A DNA stretch of 64,000 nt, taken from the NCBI GenBank assembly GCA_029667085.1, contig JARUHJ010000007.1, forward strand, positions 62,001 to 126,000, given 5' to 3'. The notes beneath the pieces were generated by a model. The model was not told where the DNA came from. It saw only the letters and a list, made by a program, of their open reading frames with translations, and did no database searches. This DNA is from Deltaproteobacteria bacterium IMCC39524 (GTDB lineage Bacteria > Desulfobacterota > Desulfuromonadia > Desulfuromonadales > BM103). Every line of letters begins with the position of its first letter. The stretch's first letter is position 1. This document shows positions 54,752-63,881 of this stretch, one piece after another. Both the position numbers and the translations under genes were made by a program.

Positions 54752-57130
54752 ATGAGTCGTATTGAACAAGAAAACGCTCAGTCATCGGCAAACTGGGTCG
54801 ACAGCCTCGGCAAATATTTACAGAACAGCAACATGAAGACTGCTCTGCTTGAAGGTCACGAGCGGTTTCTTCTGGTTGCCAAAGCCCGTTGGCTTTTCCT
54901 GGTCTTCGTTGCTGTTTATGGTGCTTGCGCCGGGGTCGGTTACGTCTTCAGCGATTTTGGCTGGTTTCTGACCACTCCGCAGTTGGTTGGTCTGATGGTT
55001 GGAGTGTTACTCATCCTGACTTACAATGCCGTCTTCTTCGTCAATCACAAACAACTGGCCGGACTCCGCTATAGCGGCCACTTCCAGGTCATGCTCGATT
55101 ATCTTTGCGTCACCTTGCTTGTCCATTTGAGTGGTGGCGTGGCCAGTTGGTTCTGGCCGGTTTACCTGTTGGTCACCTTTGAAGCCGCCATCCTGATTGA
55201 AAGCCGTGCCCAGGTTTATCTGCTCGGGATGTTTTCTGGCGGTTGCTATTTCTTCATCTTGGCCGGTGCTTATCTCGATATCATCCCATACGTTAATATG
55301 CCCTTTATTGACACTGGATTACATCACCATGCGTTCTTCCTGGCGCTGATGTGGTTCTGGGTGAGTTTGCTGAACACCATTACGACCGTGGTCAGTAACT
55401 ATCTCATGAATGTTCTGCGCCGTGGTCATGCCCAGGTACAGGCAACCGAAGCGCGGCTCAAGGAATTTCTCGAAGGTGCAAATGACCTGATATTCAGTGT
55501 GAAACCTGATGGCCAATTTCTCTATGCCAATCGTGCGTGGGAGCGTGTGCTCGGCTATGATCGCGCAAATATTTCCGAGTTGTCACTCGAGAATGTCATT
55601 GATGCCGATATGCGGATCAAGTGCATGGCGGAGGTTGAGAAAGCAACCAGGGGGGAAAAGGTAGAGCCTCTGGAGGGCCGTTTAAAGACTGAGGCTGGAG
55701 GAACCGTCGATGTTGAAGGGACGATTACCTGCAGCTTCCAGAACGATGAGGCCGGTGCCGTCTGGGTGATCTGCCGGGATATCACCGCTCGAAAGACAGC
55801 CCAGGAGCAACTCCATTTCCTGGCTCATCATGACCAGCTGACGGATTTGCCCAATCGCCTCTTGTTCGCGGACAGGTTGCGTCAGGCGCAGGCTCGTGCG
55901 AAACGTGAAAAACATCAGTGCGGTATTCTTTATCTGGACCTGGACCGTTTTAAAATTATAAATGACACTTTGGGCCATGCTGTCGGTGATCTCCTATTGC
56001 AAGAGGTTGGCAGGCGTTTACGCCGTTGTACCCGCGAGGTTGACACCGTGGCCCGCATCGGTGGTGATGAGTTCTCTATCGTACTCGTCCATCTTAACAG
56101 TGTGTTAGACGCTGAACAGGTCGCGACTAAGATTCTCAAGGCTCTTGCCAAGCCGGTGCAGGCCGATGAACATGAAATCTTTATTACCACCAGTATCGGC
56201 ATCAGTATCTATCCAAATCATGATGATGAACCTGAAGAGCTTTTGAAGAAAGCTGATGCGGCCATGTACCAGGCGAAAGCCCAGGGGCGCAACAATTACC
56301 AGCTTTATGATCCCGCGATGGATCAGGATGCCGAAAAGCGGATGACGCTTGAGAATGGCATGCGCCGGGCGATTGAACGGGAAGAATTCCGTATTTTTTA
56401 CCAACCGAAAATTGATTCGCTCAGCGGTGAGATCACGGCTCTGGAAGCCCTGATTCGTTGGGAGCATCCCGAGCTTGGTTTGCTTTCACCAGCAGAGTTT
56501 ATTGCCCTTGCTGAGGAGACCGGCCTGATTGTTCCGATCGGCGAATGGGTTATGAGGCGAGCCTGCCAAGACAACCGGCGGTGGCAGGAAGAGGGACTGC
56601 CAAAAGTGCGCGTCGCAGTTAATTTGAGTGGTTACCAACTGCAGGCAAAGAACTTTGTCACCGCGGTAGCGACGGTTCTCGAAGAGACAGGGCTTGCGGG
56701 GGAGTGTCTCGAGTTCGAAGTCACCGAGACGGTAATTATGCAGAACCCGGATTTTGTTGTGGGTATTTTGGTACAGGTCCGTGATATGGGGATCCATATC
56801 TCAATCGATGATTTCGGCACAGGTTATTCCTCCCTTGCCCATCTCAAGCGCTTCTCGGTGAATACCCTGAAGATTGATCGTACCTTTGTGCGGGATATCG
56901 AAAAGAATTCAACCGATGCGGCCATAACCAGCGCGATCATCTCTATGGGCAGCAGCCTTGATCTCAAGGTTATTGCAGAAGGGGTTGAAACAGAAGGGCA
57001 GTTTGACATGCTCAAGGAAAAGCATTGTGATGAGATGCAGGGCTATTTATTCAGTAAGCCTGTGCCAGTGGAAAATGTGGCAGATCTTTTGCGTGACGGC
57101 TTGACGAAAAGAAAGCATAGCGGGAAATAG
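54752..57130 (+). CDS. membrane PAS-GGDEF-EAL protein (c-di-GMP turnover)
   Basis: 792 aa. About six membrane helices in residues 45-220 form a MASE-like sensor with a His triplet (LHHHAF), then PAS (about 232-345), GGDEF (about 355-510) and EAL (about 525-780). The GGDEF motif is intact (ARIGGDEFSI, 437-441) with an I-site REVD five residues before it. EAL has LEALIRW, DDFGTGYSSL and VIAEGVETEGQ, so the metal and base residues are present. Synthesis and breakdown are both possible; the net activity cannot be predicted. A long upstream region suggests a regulated promoter. Confidence 0.95.
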   Translation: MSRIEQENAQSSANWVDSLGKYLQNSNMKTALLEGHERFLLVAKARWLFLVFVAVYGACAGVGYVFSDFGWFLTTPQLVGLMVGVLLILTYNAVFFVNHKQLAGLRYSGHFQVMLDYLCVTLLVHLSGGVASWFWPVYLLVTFEAAILIESRAQVYLLGMFSGGCYFFILAGAYLDIIPYVNMPFIDTGLHHHAFFLALMWFWVSLLNTITTVVSNYLMNVLRRGHAQVQATEARLKEFLEGANDLIFSVKPDGQFLYANRAWERVLGYDRANISELSLENVIDADMRIKCMAEVEKATRGEKVEPLEGRLKTEAGGTVDVEGTITCSFQNDEAGAVWVICRDITARKTAQEQLHFLAHHDQLTDLPNRLLFADRLRQAQARAKREKHQCGILYLDLDRFKIINDTLGHAVGDLLLQEVGRRLRRCTREVDTVARIGGDEFSIVLVHLNSVLDAEQVATKILKALAKPVQADEHEIFITTSIGISIYPNHDDEPEELLKKADAAMYQAKAQGRNNYQLYDPAMDQDAEKRMTLENGMRRAIEREEFRIFYQPKIDSLSGEITALEALIRWEHPELGLLSPAEFIALAEETGLIVPIGEWVMRRACQDNRRWQEEGLPKVRVAVNLSGYQLQAKNFVTAVATVLEETGLAGECLEFEVTETVIMQNPDFVVGILVQVRDMGIHISIDDFGTGYSSLAHLKRFSVNTLKIDRTFVRDIEKNSTDAAITSAIISMGSSLDLKVIAEGVETEGQFDMLKEKHCDEMQGYLFSKPVPVENVADLLRDGLTKRKHSGK

Positions 57131-57184
57131 CCTGATGGCTCGGCTGTTGTGTTATTGCGGGAAGCCGTGAGAGAAGAGAAGTGA

Positions 57185-57227
57185 AAAATAAAAGGCCGGA
57201 GGCTACATAAGCCTCCGGCCTTTATTG
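57185..57227. terminator. bidirectional terminator after the GGDEF-EAL gene
   Basis: Perfect 14-bp stem AAAGGCCGGAGGCT / AGCCTCCGGCCTTT around ACATA. A- and T-tracts flank it; serves this gene and the convergent ferritin-like gene. Confidence 0.93.
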
Positions 57228-57246
57228 TGTTGTCAAGATGGTGTTG

Positions 57247-57744
57247 CTATTCGCGCACAAAAGTGTCCATGTCTGTTTCGTGGACCATGCCCATGAGGCG
57301 CGCATACTCAGACTCAATGATCTGGTAATGGTGGTCGGTCGAGGTCGCATTCTGCTCGAAAACCGCGCGGATCTCAGGATTGTCGATTTTCTCAGCCAGA
57401 GCACGCAGATGCTCGGCCAGGGCTTTCTCTTTTGCCATAGCCAGTTCCATTGCTTTGCGCTCGTTGAAGTCAGCGGCTTTGACTTCGTTCAGCTCGTTCA
57501 TCCACTCGGAGTCCTGATCGGCGCCTGAGTCCAGAAATGCTTTGAAATCAGCGATATCATCGCCGGGATAGACGTTATAAAACCATTCGGCATGCTCGCT
57601 TTCTTCGCGTGCCAGGAGTTCAAATACTTTCTTGGCTTCGGCATTCTTCATCATCTCGGCACCACGCTTGTAAAAATCCATGGCATTTTTTTCTGTCTGC
57701 ATGGCACGGCGAACAGCGTCCTTCAAATCGATGTTATCAAACAT
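57247..57744 (-). CDS. rubrerythrin-like ferritin-family protein, 165 aa
   Basis: Paralogue of the protein at 20204, with the same four-helix layout. Helix 1 TEKNAMDFYK, helix 2 REESEHAEWF (ExxH), helix 3 ERKAMELAMAKEKALAE, helix 4 with NATSTDHHYQ, where TxxH replaces the usual ExxH. No rubredoxin domain. The shared YPGDDI/YSGDDI segment marks the subfamily. Likely in oxidative stress or iron homeostasis in an anaerobe; the altered ligand makes the reaction uncertain. Flanked by terminators, so monocistronic. Next gene upstream on the strand is ferritin. Confidence 0.88.
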   Translation of the reverse strand: MFDNIDLKDAVRRAMQTEKNAMDFYKRGAEMMKNAEAKKVFELLAREESEHAEWFYNVYPGDDIADFKAFLDSGADQDSEWMNELNEVKAADFNERKAMELAMAKEKALAEHLRALAEKIDNPEIRAVFEQNATSTDHHYQIIESEYARLMGMVHETDMDTFVRE

Positions 57745-57849
57745 GTAAATCCTCCTGAGTTAATGGTGTATACGTTTCAAAGACGGGGAATATTAGCAGA
57801 AATTACAAACTTGCCAAATGAAAAATTACTTTTTCAGGTCAGTTTAAAA

Positions 57850-57886
57850 AGAAAAGGCGGATTAAGGTATCCGCCTTTTCTTTTTT
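57850..57886. terminator. intrinsic terminator of the ferritin gene
   Basis: Perfect 13-bp stem AGAAAAGGCGGAT / ATCCGCCTTTTCT with 6-nt loop and A/T-rich flanks; 27 nt after the ferritin stop. Confidence 0.92.
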
Positions 57887-57912
57887 GTCGCTTCTTATAA
57901 GCCTTGTGATGA

Positions 57913-58425
57913 TTACGCTTCCGCTGCAGGTGGAACGAACACTCGTTGCCCAAGTTCTTCGTCAAGGCGCAGCAGGCCGTTGCCGTCGTCGCCGATGCGT
58001 TGCAACTTTTTCACGATCAAACCGAAGCTGGCTTCTTCTTCGACTTGTTCTGTGACAAACCACTGCAGGAATATCTGGGCCGCGTGATTATTGTCGCCAC
58101 GGGCAAGATCCATCAGTTTGTTGATGCTGTCGGTCACAAAGTTTTCGTGTTTGAGAGAATATTCGAAGCAATCAAGGGGTGATTTATAGTCGTTCTGTGG
58201 AGCATCGAATCCGCGCATGTCTGAGCGGCCGCCGGCTTCACATATGAAATTGAAGAATTTTTCGCCGTGGGTGAGCTCCTCGAGAGCTTGGACTCTCATC
58301 CATGATGCGATACCAGGCAGGTCTTCTGCTTCGAAGTATCCGGCCATGGCCAGATAGAGATAACCAGAAAAAAACTCATTTTTCATCTGCTCGTTCATTG
58401 CGTCGAGCAAGTCTTTGCTGAACAT
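57913..58425 (-). CDS. ferritin (non-haem, FtnA-like)
   Basis: 170 aa. Iron storage as a 24-mer. The ferroxidase residues are visible: Glu in NEQMKNEFFSGYLYLAMAGY, EELTHGEKF (ExxH), and EEEASFGLIVKKL with QWFVTEQVEEE. Length and layout match prokaryotic ferritins, not bacterioferritin, since no haem methionine is apparent. GGAGGC precedes the ATG. Own terminator. Confidence 0.95.
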   Translation of the reverse strand: MFSKDLLDAMNEQMKNEFFSGYLYLAMAGYFEAEDLPGIASWMRVQALEELTHGEKFFNFICEAGGRSDMRGFDAPQNDYKSPLDCFEYSLKHENFVTDSINKLMDLARGDNNHAAQIFLQWFVTEQVEEEASFGLIVKKLQRIGDDGNGLLRLDEELGQRVFVPPAAEA

Positions 58426-58524
58426 TGGTGGAAGCCTCCTTCAAGATTAAGCGCTGATAGGGTTTGTAGTGTCTTACCTTTGAATTTATACCTTAGTGAA
58501 CGAGTTTGCGCAATGCAGTGCAAT

Positions 58525-58557
58525 AAAAAAAGCGGGGCTTTTCAGCCCCGCTTTTTA
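58525..58557. terminator. intrinsic terminator of the small secreted protein gene
   Basis: Stem AAAAAGCGGGGCT / AGCCCCGCTTTTT, 4-nt loop, lies 20 nt after the minus-strand stop at 58578. Confidence 0.92.
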
Positions 58558-58577
58558 TGTTTGTCTCTTTTTTGAAA

Positions 58578-59039
58578 TCAGCGTACGCCGTCTTCAAAAA
58601 TAATTTTCTGCAGCCCGTCGATCGCTGCATTGGCTTGCAAGCTTTCTCCCGTGAAAGGATTGCGGTAGGTGTAAGTGATGTAACTGCAATTACAGTCCGC
58701 AGGCATGAAGGCATCGTGCAGAACGAATTTTTTGCCATCGTTGCGGCGCGTTAGACCCATGATGCCGGTCTTGATGTCGTTACCGATGATGCTGTAATCA
58801 ACCTTAGGTGCTTCAAAAAAGGTGATTTCGGTGACGGTGTCTACGGGCACGCTAATCGCTGAGCCGTTCCACCATCCTTTGACAATATCTCGATCCATGA
58901 TGCTGTCAAAAACGATTTCCTTGTTGTCGAGGGTAACCAGACGGCCGGGGCGGCCCTGGTCGGCACTGGCGAATGTTGCCAGGCACAAGATAGTCAATAG
59001 GGGGATTGCTATCAAGCGCATGCATATGCGAACTCCCAT
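58578..59039 (-). CDS. small secreted protein of unknown function
   Basis: 153 aa with signal peptide (about residues 1-26, ending FASADQ). The mature part starts with a small beta-rich segment (GRLVTLDNKEIVFDSI, SAISVPVDTVTEITFF) and has a CNC pair (PADCNCSYITYTYRNPFTGES). I do not recognise the family. The chosen ATG 59039 has AAAAGGAG 9 nt upstream. It is monocistronic with its own terminator. Upstream DNA holds a clear inverted repeat. Confidence 0.75.
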   Translation of the reverse strand: MGVRICMRLIAIPLLTILCLATFASADQGRPGRLVTLDNKEIVFDSIMDRDIVKGWWNGSAISVPVDTVTEITFFEAPKVDYSIIGNDIKTGIMGLTRRNDGKKFVLHDAFMPADCNCSYITYTYRNPFTGESLQANAAIDGLQKIIFEDGVR

Positions 59040-59448
59040 TTCACGGCACTCCTTTTAGACAAAAGATTGTAATTAAAACTGAACCAAGCGGTATTTATAC
59101 ATGACTTTGATTCGAGGCGCGTCTCCTCGAATGATCTTTGTTGTAGTCCGGGCGCCTCGAGGGCTTTGCCGCTGTGGGAATCCTCGGCAATATATGGCTT
59201 GCTGAAGTTGACGACAAGCACCCCTCTTAGAAAATAGTGAAGCATCAAATCCCATTGACAGCATATTGGATATCAGCTTTCATAAAAAAAATCAACGCTT
59301 TTTCCCAGTTAACTTGGCATACTAGGCCCAAATCTCAGTGGCTTATGGGGGCTATAGAAAGTTGGGTGATTCTGTGGCTATGTGGTAGGATGTGCGGCGT
59401 AAAAGCAGATAATTAAGAAGTCAGAATGTTGAAAATGAGACGTAAATA
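59040..59448. other. intergenic region between the secreted protein and engB
   Basis: 409 bp. It holds a perfect 8-bp inverted repeat, ATTCGAGG (59110-59117) and CCTCGAAT (59125-59132), with a 7-nt loop in the leader of the minus-strand gene. It may be an operator or a leader hairpin. No further gene is supported. Confidence 0.5.
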
Positions 59449-60075
59449 ATGATTGTGCATAGTGTTGATTTTATAACCAGTGCTCCCGCATTGGCGAGTT
59501 GTCCCCCCCCAGAATGGCCGGAAATCGCATTTGCCGGACGTAGTAACGTTGGTAAAAGTAGCCTGATCAACTGTTTGCTGAATCGCAAAGGGTTGGTTCG
59601 TACCTCGTCGACTCCGGGGCGGACGCAATTGCTTAACTATTTTGCGATTAATGACCAGCTGTATTTTGTCGACCTGCCAGGCTATGGTTTTGCCCGGGCT
59701 CCCCGCTCGGTACGCGAAAAGTGGCAGCCGATGGTGCATGGCTACCTTAAGGGGCGTGCCACCCTTAAGGCTGTCGTCTGGCTTCTCGACGTTCGCCGTG
59801 AACCGAGCAAGGAAGATTTGCAATTTCTCGATTGGCTGGAGGAGAGTGCGATCCCCACCATTCCTGTCGTGACAAAGATAGACAAGGTCAGTCGTAATGA
59901 ACTGGGGCGTTGTCTGGCAAAGATTTCAAGCAGCACCGGACTTCCGGTTGAGCTCTTTACTCCTTTTTCGGTGTTAAGCCGAAAGGGGCACGCGGAGCTG
60001 TGGGAGTTGATCTCCATGGCTCTAGAGCCCGATGAAATCCCTGATGTTACAAATGACGATTCCGTGAACGACTGA
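59449..60075 (+). CDS. engB: ribosome-biogenesis GTP-binding protein EngB/YsxC
   Basis: 208 aa. Essential GTPase in 50S assembly. G1 FAGRSNVGKSSLIN, G2 Thr in SSTPGRTQ, G3 VDLPGYGF, G4 VTKIDK. Standard length. Codons 20-23 are written with eight consecutive C (59503-59510), a possible slippage site in an essential gene. It starts a plus-strand group with the cobC-like and cobL genes. Confidence 0.97.
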   Translation: MIVHSVDFITSAPALASCPPPEWPEIAFAGRSNVGKSSLINCLLNRKGLVRTSSTPGRTQLLNYFAINDQLYFVDLPGYGFARAPRSVREKWQPMVHGYLKGRATLKAVVWLLDVRREPSKEDLQFLDWLEESAIPTIPVVTKIDKVSRNELGRCLAKISSSTGLPVELFTPFSVLSRKGHAELWELISMALEPDEIPDVTNDDSVND

Positions 60076-60095
60076 ATGTTTATAGAGGAATTATA

Positions 60096-60713
60096 ATGCA
60101 ACGAACACGGCTCTTTCTGGTGCGTCATGGCCAGGTTGAAGGACATGAAGAGAAACGTTATAACGGCCAGGTTAATGTGCCGCTTACTCCGTTGGGTCGG
60201 CAACAGTCCGCTCGCGTTCGAGATCATATGACCAGCAATCCTGTTGACGCAGTTTACAGCAGCGACCTGGATCGCAGTTGCTACTGTGCGGAACTTATCG
60301 CTGAAGCACACAATCTGCAGCCTGTCACTGATGCTGCGTTACGGGAATTGCATGTCGGCGACTGGGAAGGCCGGACCTGGGCTGAACTTCACGAGGCCTA
60401 CCCTGATGATTGGCAGGCAAGGCTTAAAGACCTGGTGAACTTCCAGGTGCCGGGAGGCGAAAGTCTGCAGGATGCAGCGAATCGTATTCGTCCCACCCTT
60501 AGGAAGATCCTTAAAGAGCACGTGGGTGGTCACATCGCACTGGTCGCTCATGGAGGGGTTAATCGGATTATCTTGCTCGATGCCATTGGTGCGCCCCTGC
60601 AGCAGGCTTTTTCTATTGAGCAGGATTTTGGCTGCCTGAATATTATTGACTACTTTGAAGGCGGCAATTCGGTTGTGAAACTCCTCAATGGGGTCTCTCA
60701 TCAGGACGGCTGA
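60096..60713 (+). CDS. histidine phosphatase, alpha-ribazole phosphatase-like
   Basis: 205 aa. The RHG motif FLVRHGQVEGHEEKRY holds the phospho-histidine, with a second His in LVAHGGVNRIILL. The family includes CobC (alpha-ribazole-5'-phosphate phosphatase) and phosphoglycerate mutase-like enzymes. Its place 20 nt after engB and 130 nt before the corrinoid gene cobL favours a CobC role in cobalamin assembly; this is inference. AGAGGAA precedes the ATG. Confidence 0.85.
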   Translation: MQRTRLFLVRHGQVEGHEEKRYNGQVNVPLTPLGRQQSARVRDHMTSNPVDAVYSSDLDRSCYCAELIAEAHNLQPVTDAALRELHVGDWEGRTWAELHEAYPDDWQARLKDLVNFQVPGGESLQDAANRIRPTLRKILKEHVGGHIALVAHGGVNRIILLDAIGAPLQQAFSIEQDFGCLNIIDYFEGGNSVVKLLNGVSHQDG

Positions 60714-60842
60714 AGCAGCGTCTAGCAGCCAGTTCATGGTTAGTCCGACAGGTTGCTAAGGCTTGACGACGAAAGAGGCAAACAGATAAAGTTGGCGCTT
60801 CTTGATCAGACGGATCAGAAGCTTTAAGGAGGATGTCGGCAG

Positions 60843-62054
60843 ATGAAAACTATTTATGTCATCGGTGCTGGAATTGAAGGCCAGGAAGGTTTCAGCCGCA
60901 GGGCTTTGGAGCTGGTCGCTCAGGCGGAGTTGCTGATCGGTGGCCCTCGGCAGCTGGCGCTGTTTCCTGACTTCTCCGGTAAAACCATGGCGACCGGAGA
61001 TAATCTGGCGCCGGTGGTTGAGTGCCTGGAAAAGTGCACAGGGTCAGCTGTTGTGCTGGCCTCCGGAGACCCTCTTTTCTTCGGTATCGGTCGTTACCTG
61101 CTGCGCAACCTTCCTGATGCCGATTTAGAGTTCGTGCCGAATGTCAGCTCGGCCCAGTACGCTTTTGCCAAGATTCGCGAGCCCTGGGACGATGCCGTGT
61201 TTGTGTCAACTCAAGGGCGGGGACTGAAGGGGGCTGTCGATCAGATTGTGGCTCATGACAAAGTGGCCCTTCTCACCGACAATGTGAATACCCCCAAGGT
61301 GATTGCAAAAGAGCTGATTGAAAGAGGCCGGGACGGTTACACGGCTTATCTCTGTGAAAATTTGGGGACGGCTGAAGAGACGATCACGCACACCGAGCTC
61401 AAGGGTTTACTCAAAAGACCGGCCGCCGCGTTGAATGTTCTGATCCTGATCAAAGAATATGAGGCCGGCGGTGACGGCATCGGTCCTTGCATGGGTATTC
61501 CGGACGAGGATTTTGCTACGGTCAAGAAACTGATCACCCATGAAGAGGTGAGGGCTGTGAGCCTGGCCAAGTTACGTTTGCGTCAGGATATGACTCTTTG
61601 GGATGTCGGCGCCGGTTCCGGTTCCGTCAGTATTGAGGCCGATCATCTTATGCCGAACGGTCGAGTCTTTGCGATAGAACGCAATCCTCAGTGTCTGACC
61701 TTCTTCAAGGAAAATCTGAAAAAATTCAACTCGCGCAATATCACTCTGGTTGCCGGCGATGCGCCTGCCTGTCTGGATGATCTGCCTGATCCGGACCGGG
61801 TCTTCATCGGTGGCTCCGGAGGTCATCTCTGGAAAATTCTTGATGCGGCGGACGGTCGTCTGCCGATCGGGGGGCGTGTGGTTCTCAATGCTGTTACTTT
61901 AGATACTTTGAATGCCGCAACCGAGTTTTTTGAGAACGCTGGCTACGAGCTGGAAGTGACGACGGTTAATATTTCACGGACACGTCCTTTGACGGATTAT
62001 AAAATGTTCGAGGCTTACAACCCGGTTTTTGTGTTGGCGGCTGTAAAAACCTAA
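60843..62054 (+). CDS. cobL: precorrin-6Y C5,15-methyltransferase (decarboxylating), CbiE-CbiT fusion
   Basis: 403 aa. N-terminal CbiE SAM methyltransferase (VIGAGIEGQEGFSR, ASGDPLFFGIGRYL) and C-terminal CbiT (about 215-403; DVGAGSGSVSIEADHLMP, FIGGSGGHLWKIL). Acts in corrin-ring synthesis; the anaerobic or aerobic route cannot be told from this gene alone. Other cob/cbi genes are outside the window. AAGGAGG precedes the ATG; no cobalamin riboswitch was recognised in the upstream gap. Confidence 0.95.
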   Translation: MKTIYVIGAGIEGQEGFSRRALELVAQAELLIGGPRQLALFPDFSGKTMATGDNLAPVVECLEKCTGSAVVLASGDPLFFGIGRYLLRNLPDADLEFVPNVSSAQYAFAKIREPWDDAVFVSTQGRGLKGAVDQIVAHDKVALLTDNVNTPKVIAKELIERGRDGYTAYLCENLGTAEETITHTELKGLLKRPAAALNVLILIKEYEAGGDGIGPCMGIPDEDFATVKKLITHEEVRAVSLAKLRLRQDMTLWDVGAGSGSVSIEADHLMPNGRVFAIERNPQCLTFFKENLKKFNSRNITLVAGDAPACLDDLPDPDRVFIGGSGGHLWKILDAADGRLPIGGRVVLNAVTLDTLNAATEFFENAGYELEVTTVNISRTRPLTDYKMFEAYNPVFVLAAVKT

Positions 62055-62083
62055 TTTTTTTGTTTTTGACTTTGCTCTTTGAT

Positions 62084-62112
62084 ATGGGGACACACAAATT
62101 GTGAGTCCCCAT
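62084..62112. repeat. GGGGAC hairpin after cobL (REP-like)
   Basis: Arms ATGGGGACACAC and GTGAGTCCCCAT pair with one mismatch around AAATT. It has no U-run. Similar GGGGACACAC palindromes are known as REP-type elements moved by RAYT transposases in other genomes; that link is a guess. Confidence 0.5.
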
Positions 62113-62126
62113 TCGCTTATCTATTA

Positions 62127-62158
62127 CTTTGCGCTCTCTGCGTCTCAAGAGAGCAAAG
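62127..62158. repeat. CTTTGCGCTCTCT / AGAGAGCAAAG hairpin
   Basis: Imperfect inverted repeat with the internal CTGCGTCTC of the AACGCAGAGAC-type repeats; degenerate relative of the element at 9793-9879. Confidence 0.5.
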
Positions 62159-62215
62159 CGAACGGGCGTGAGTCAGGTCGATTGCTTTTCCTGTTTCACG
62201 TTCTCCGATGCTTTA

Positions 62216-62237
62216 CTGGAGCGAAATAGATAACCAG
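62216..62237 (+). repeat. short motif GGAGCGAAATAGATAACCAG, copy 3
   Basis: Matches 50126-50147 at all but three of 22 positions and is again beside a GCAAAG-type repeat, just before the gap stop codon. Confidence 0.55.
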
Positions 62238-62242
62238 GAAAG

Positions 62243-63688
62243 TTAAAAAGGCAAAACAGGCAATTCCAACCCCGCCAAATTCTGCGTCAAACGCACCACC
62301 TGACTGCTGTAACCAAATTCATTGTCATACCAGACATACAGAACAATCCGGTCTTCCGAAACGATCGTCGAGATCGAGTCAACGATCCCGGCATATATAG
62401 AACCAACAAAGTCACTGGAAACGGCTTCTGGAGAATTGGTGTAATCAATCTGGTTCTGCAGCGGTGAGTCGAGAGAGACGTCACGCAAATATCTGTTGAG
62501 CTCTTCGCGGCTGACTTTCTTCTTCAGGGTGAGGTTGAGAATTGCCAGAGAAACGTTTGGAGTTGGCACCCTGATGGCGTTGCCGGTCAGTCTTCCTGTT
62601 AACTCGGGCAGGGCCTTGGCGATAGCGCTCGCAGCACCGGTCTCAGTGATAACCATATTGAGTGGCGCGCTGCGTCCGCGGCGGTGATTGTTGTGGTAAT
62701 TGTCAATCAGGTTCTGGTCGTTGGTGTAGGAGTGGCAGGTTTCGACATGGCCGTTGACAACCCCGTAGCGGTCGTTGACAGCTTTCAGAACCGGAACGAT
62801 CGCGTTGGTGGTGCAGCTGGCTGCCGAGAAGATGTTTTCCTCAGCGGTCAGCAGCTCGTTGTTCACACCGAAAACCACGTTGGGAAGATCGCCCTTGCCC
62901 GGGGCGGTTAAAATGACCTTGCTGATGCCCTTGGCTTGCAGATGACGGCCAAGACCTTCGCGGTCACGCCACTTGCCTGTGTTGTCAATCAATATGGCGT
63001 CCTGGATGCCGTACTCTGTGTAGTCGATCTGGTCAGGGGCGTCCGCATAAATGAGACGGATCATGTTGCCGTTGGCGATGATCGCATTCTCTTCTTCGTC
63101 GATGGTGATGGCACCATTGAATTGGCCATGCACCGAATCACGGCGCAGCAGGCTGGCCCGTTTCATCAGGTCGTCATCGTCGCCTTTGCGGACAACTGCC
63201 GCGCGCAGGCGTAGCTTGTCGCCCCCGCCGGCTTTGTCGACAAGGATCCTGGCCAGCAGCCGGCCGATGCGACCGAAACCGTAAAGGACCACATCACGGG
63301 GTTCGCTGAGCAAAGATGTTTGCCCGGTGTTGACTTTGGAGAGCTCCTGGCGGACGAAGATCGATACGTCTTGCCCAGGCTCTTGTGCTTGCAGGCGAAC
63401 GGTCAGTTTGCCGATGTCAATTCTTGAGGGGGCCAGGTCAAGGTTTTCCATGGCCAGTAAAACCGGGAAAGTGTCGCGCACTGAGAGCTCATTTTCGAGA
63501 ATCTGTCGGGCGAAACGATGGGCTTTGAGTATGTCCACCATGGAACCGTGCACCAGGCTGCGGCCGTAGACTGTGATGACAATGCCATGATCCCGGTAGA
63601 GCCGGCCGATAATCGGGAGCATCGCTTCAGCAAGCTCCTCACGTTCTTTCCAGTCTGAAAAATATTTCTCGTGTTTTCGTAAATCCAT
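62243..63688 (-). CDS. gap: glyceraldehyde-3-phosphate dehydrogenase, long form
   Basis: 481 aa, about 140 longer than standard GAPDH because of an N-terminal extension (residues 1-130) of helical character. The Rossmann start is VVLYGFGRIGRLLAR, the catalytic cysteine is in ASCTTNAIVPVLKA, and the C-terminal WYDNEFGYSSQVV is conserved. Long forms of this kind occur in several gammaproteobacteria and deltaproteobacteria. ATG 63688 has GGAAGG 7 nt upstream; a longer frame from 63715 is less likely. It points away from fba, linking two reactions of glycolysis and gluconeogenesis. Confidence 0.94.
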   Translation of the reverse strand: MDLRKHEKYFSDWKEREELAEAMLPIIGRLYRDHGIVITVYGRSLVHGSMVDILKAHRFARQILENELSVRDTFPVLLAMENLDLAPSRIDIGKLTVRLQAQEPGQDVSIFVRQELSKVNTGQTSLLSEPRDVVLYGFGRIGRLLARILVDKAGGGDKLRLRAAVVRKGDDDDLMKRASLLRRDSVHGQFNGAITIDEEENAIIANGNMIRLIYADAPDQIDYTEYGIQDAILIDNTGKWRDREGLGRHLQAKGISKVILTAPGKGDLPNVVFGVNNELLTAEENIFSAASCTTNAIVPVLKAVNDRYGVVNGHVETCHSYTNDQNLIDNYHNNHRRGRSAPLNMVITETGAASAIAKALPELTGRLTGNAIRVPTPNVSLAILNLTLKKKVSREELNRYLRDVSLDSPLQNQIDYTNSPEAVSSDFVGSIYAGIVDSISTIVSEDRIVLYVWYDNEFGYSSQVVRLTQNLAGLELPVLPF

Positions 63689-63881
63689 TGTTCTTCCTTC
63701 CCCGTTCTGCTTCATGTTTTGATTGTTGAAGAGCCATCTTAATCCTAGAACAGGGACGTATTATATGCAACGTCTAGCGGAGGAATTATCAGAGTTTGCT
63801 CTGGACTTGTTTTGGATAACTTGGTATTAAGGTTTGTTTATAAAAACGATTTCTGAAACATCCACAGGGAGGGCTTTACTG
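63689..63881. promoter_or_regulatory. divergent promoter region gap / fba
   Basis: 193 bp between diverging glycolytic genes; must contain both promoters. A good GGGAGGG ribosome site for fba lies at its right end. No operator was recognised. Confidence 0.5.

Noticed and set aside
59012-59248. 78-codon minus-strand frame upstream of the secreted protein
   Set aside because: Overlaps the start of a better supported gene and contains the inverted repeat.
60714-60842. Cobalamin riboswitch upstream of cobL
   Set aside because: Too short a gap and no B12-box-like sequence recognised.
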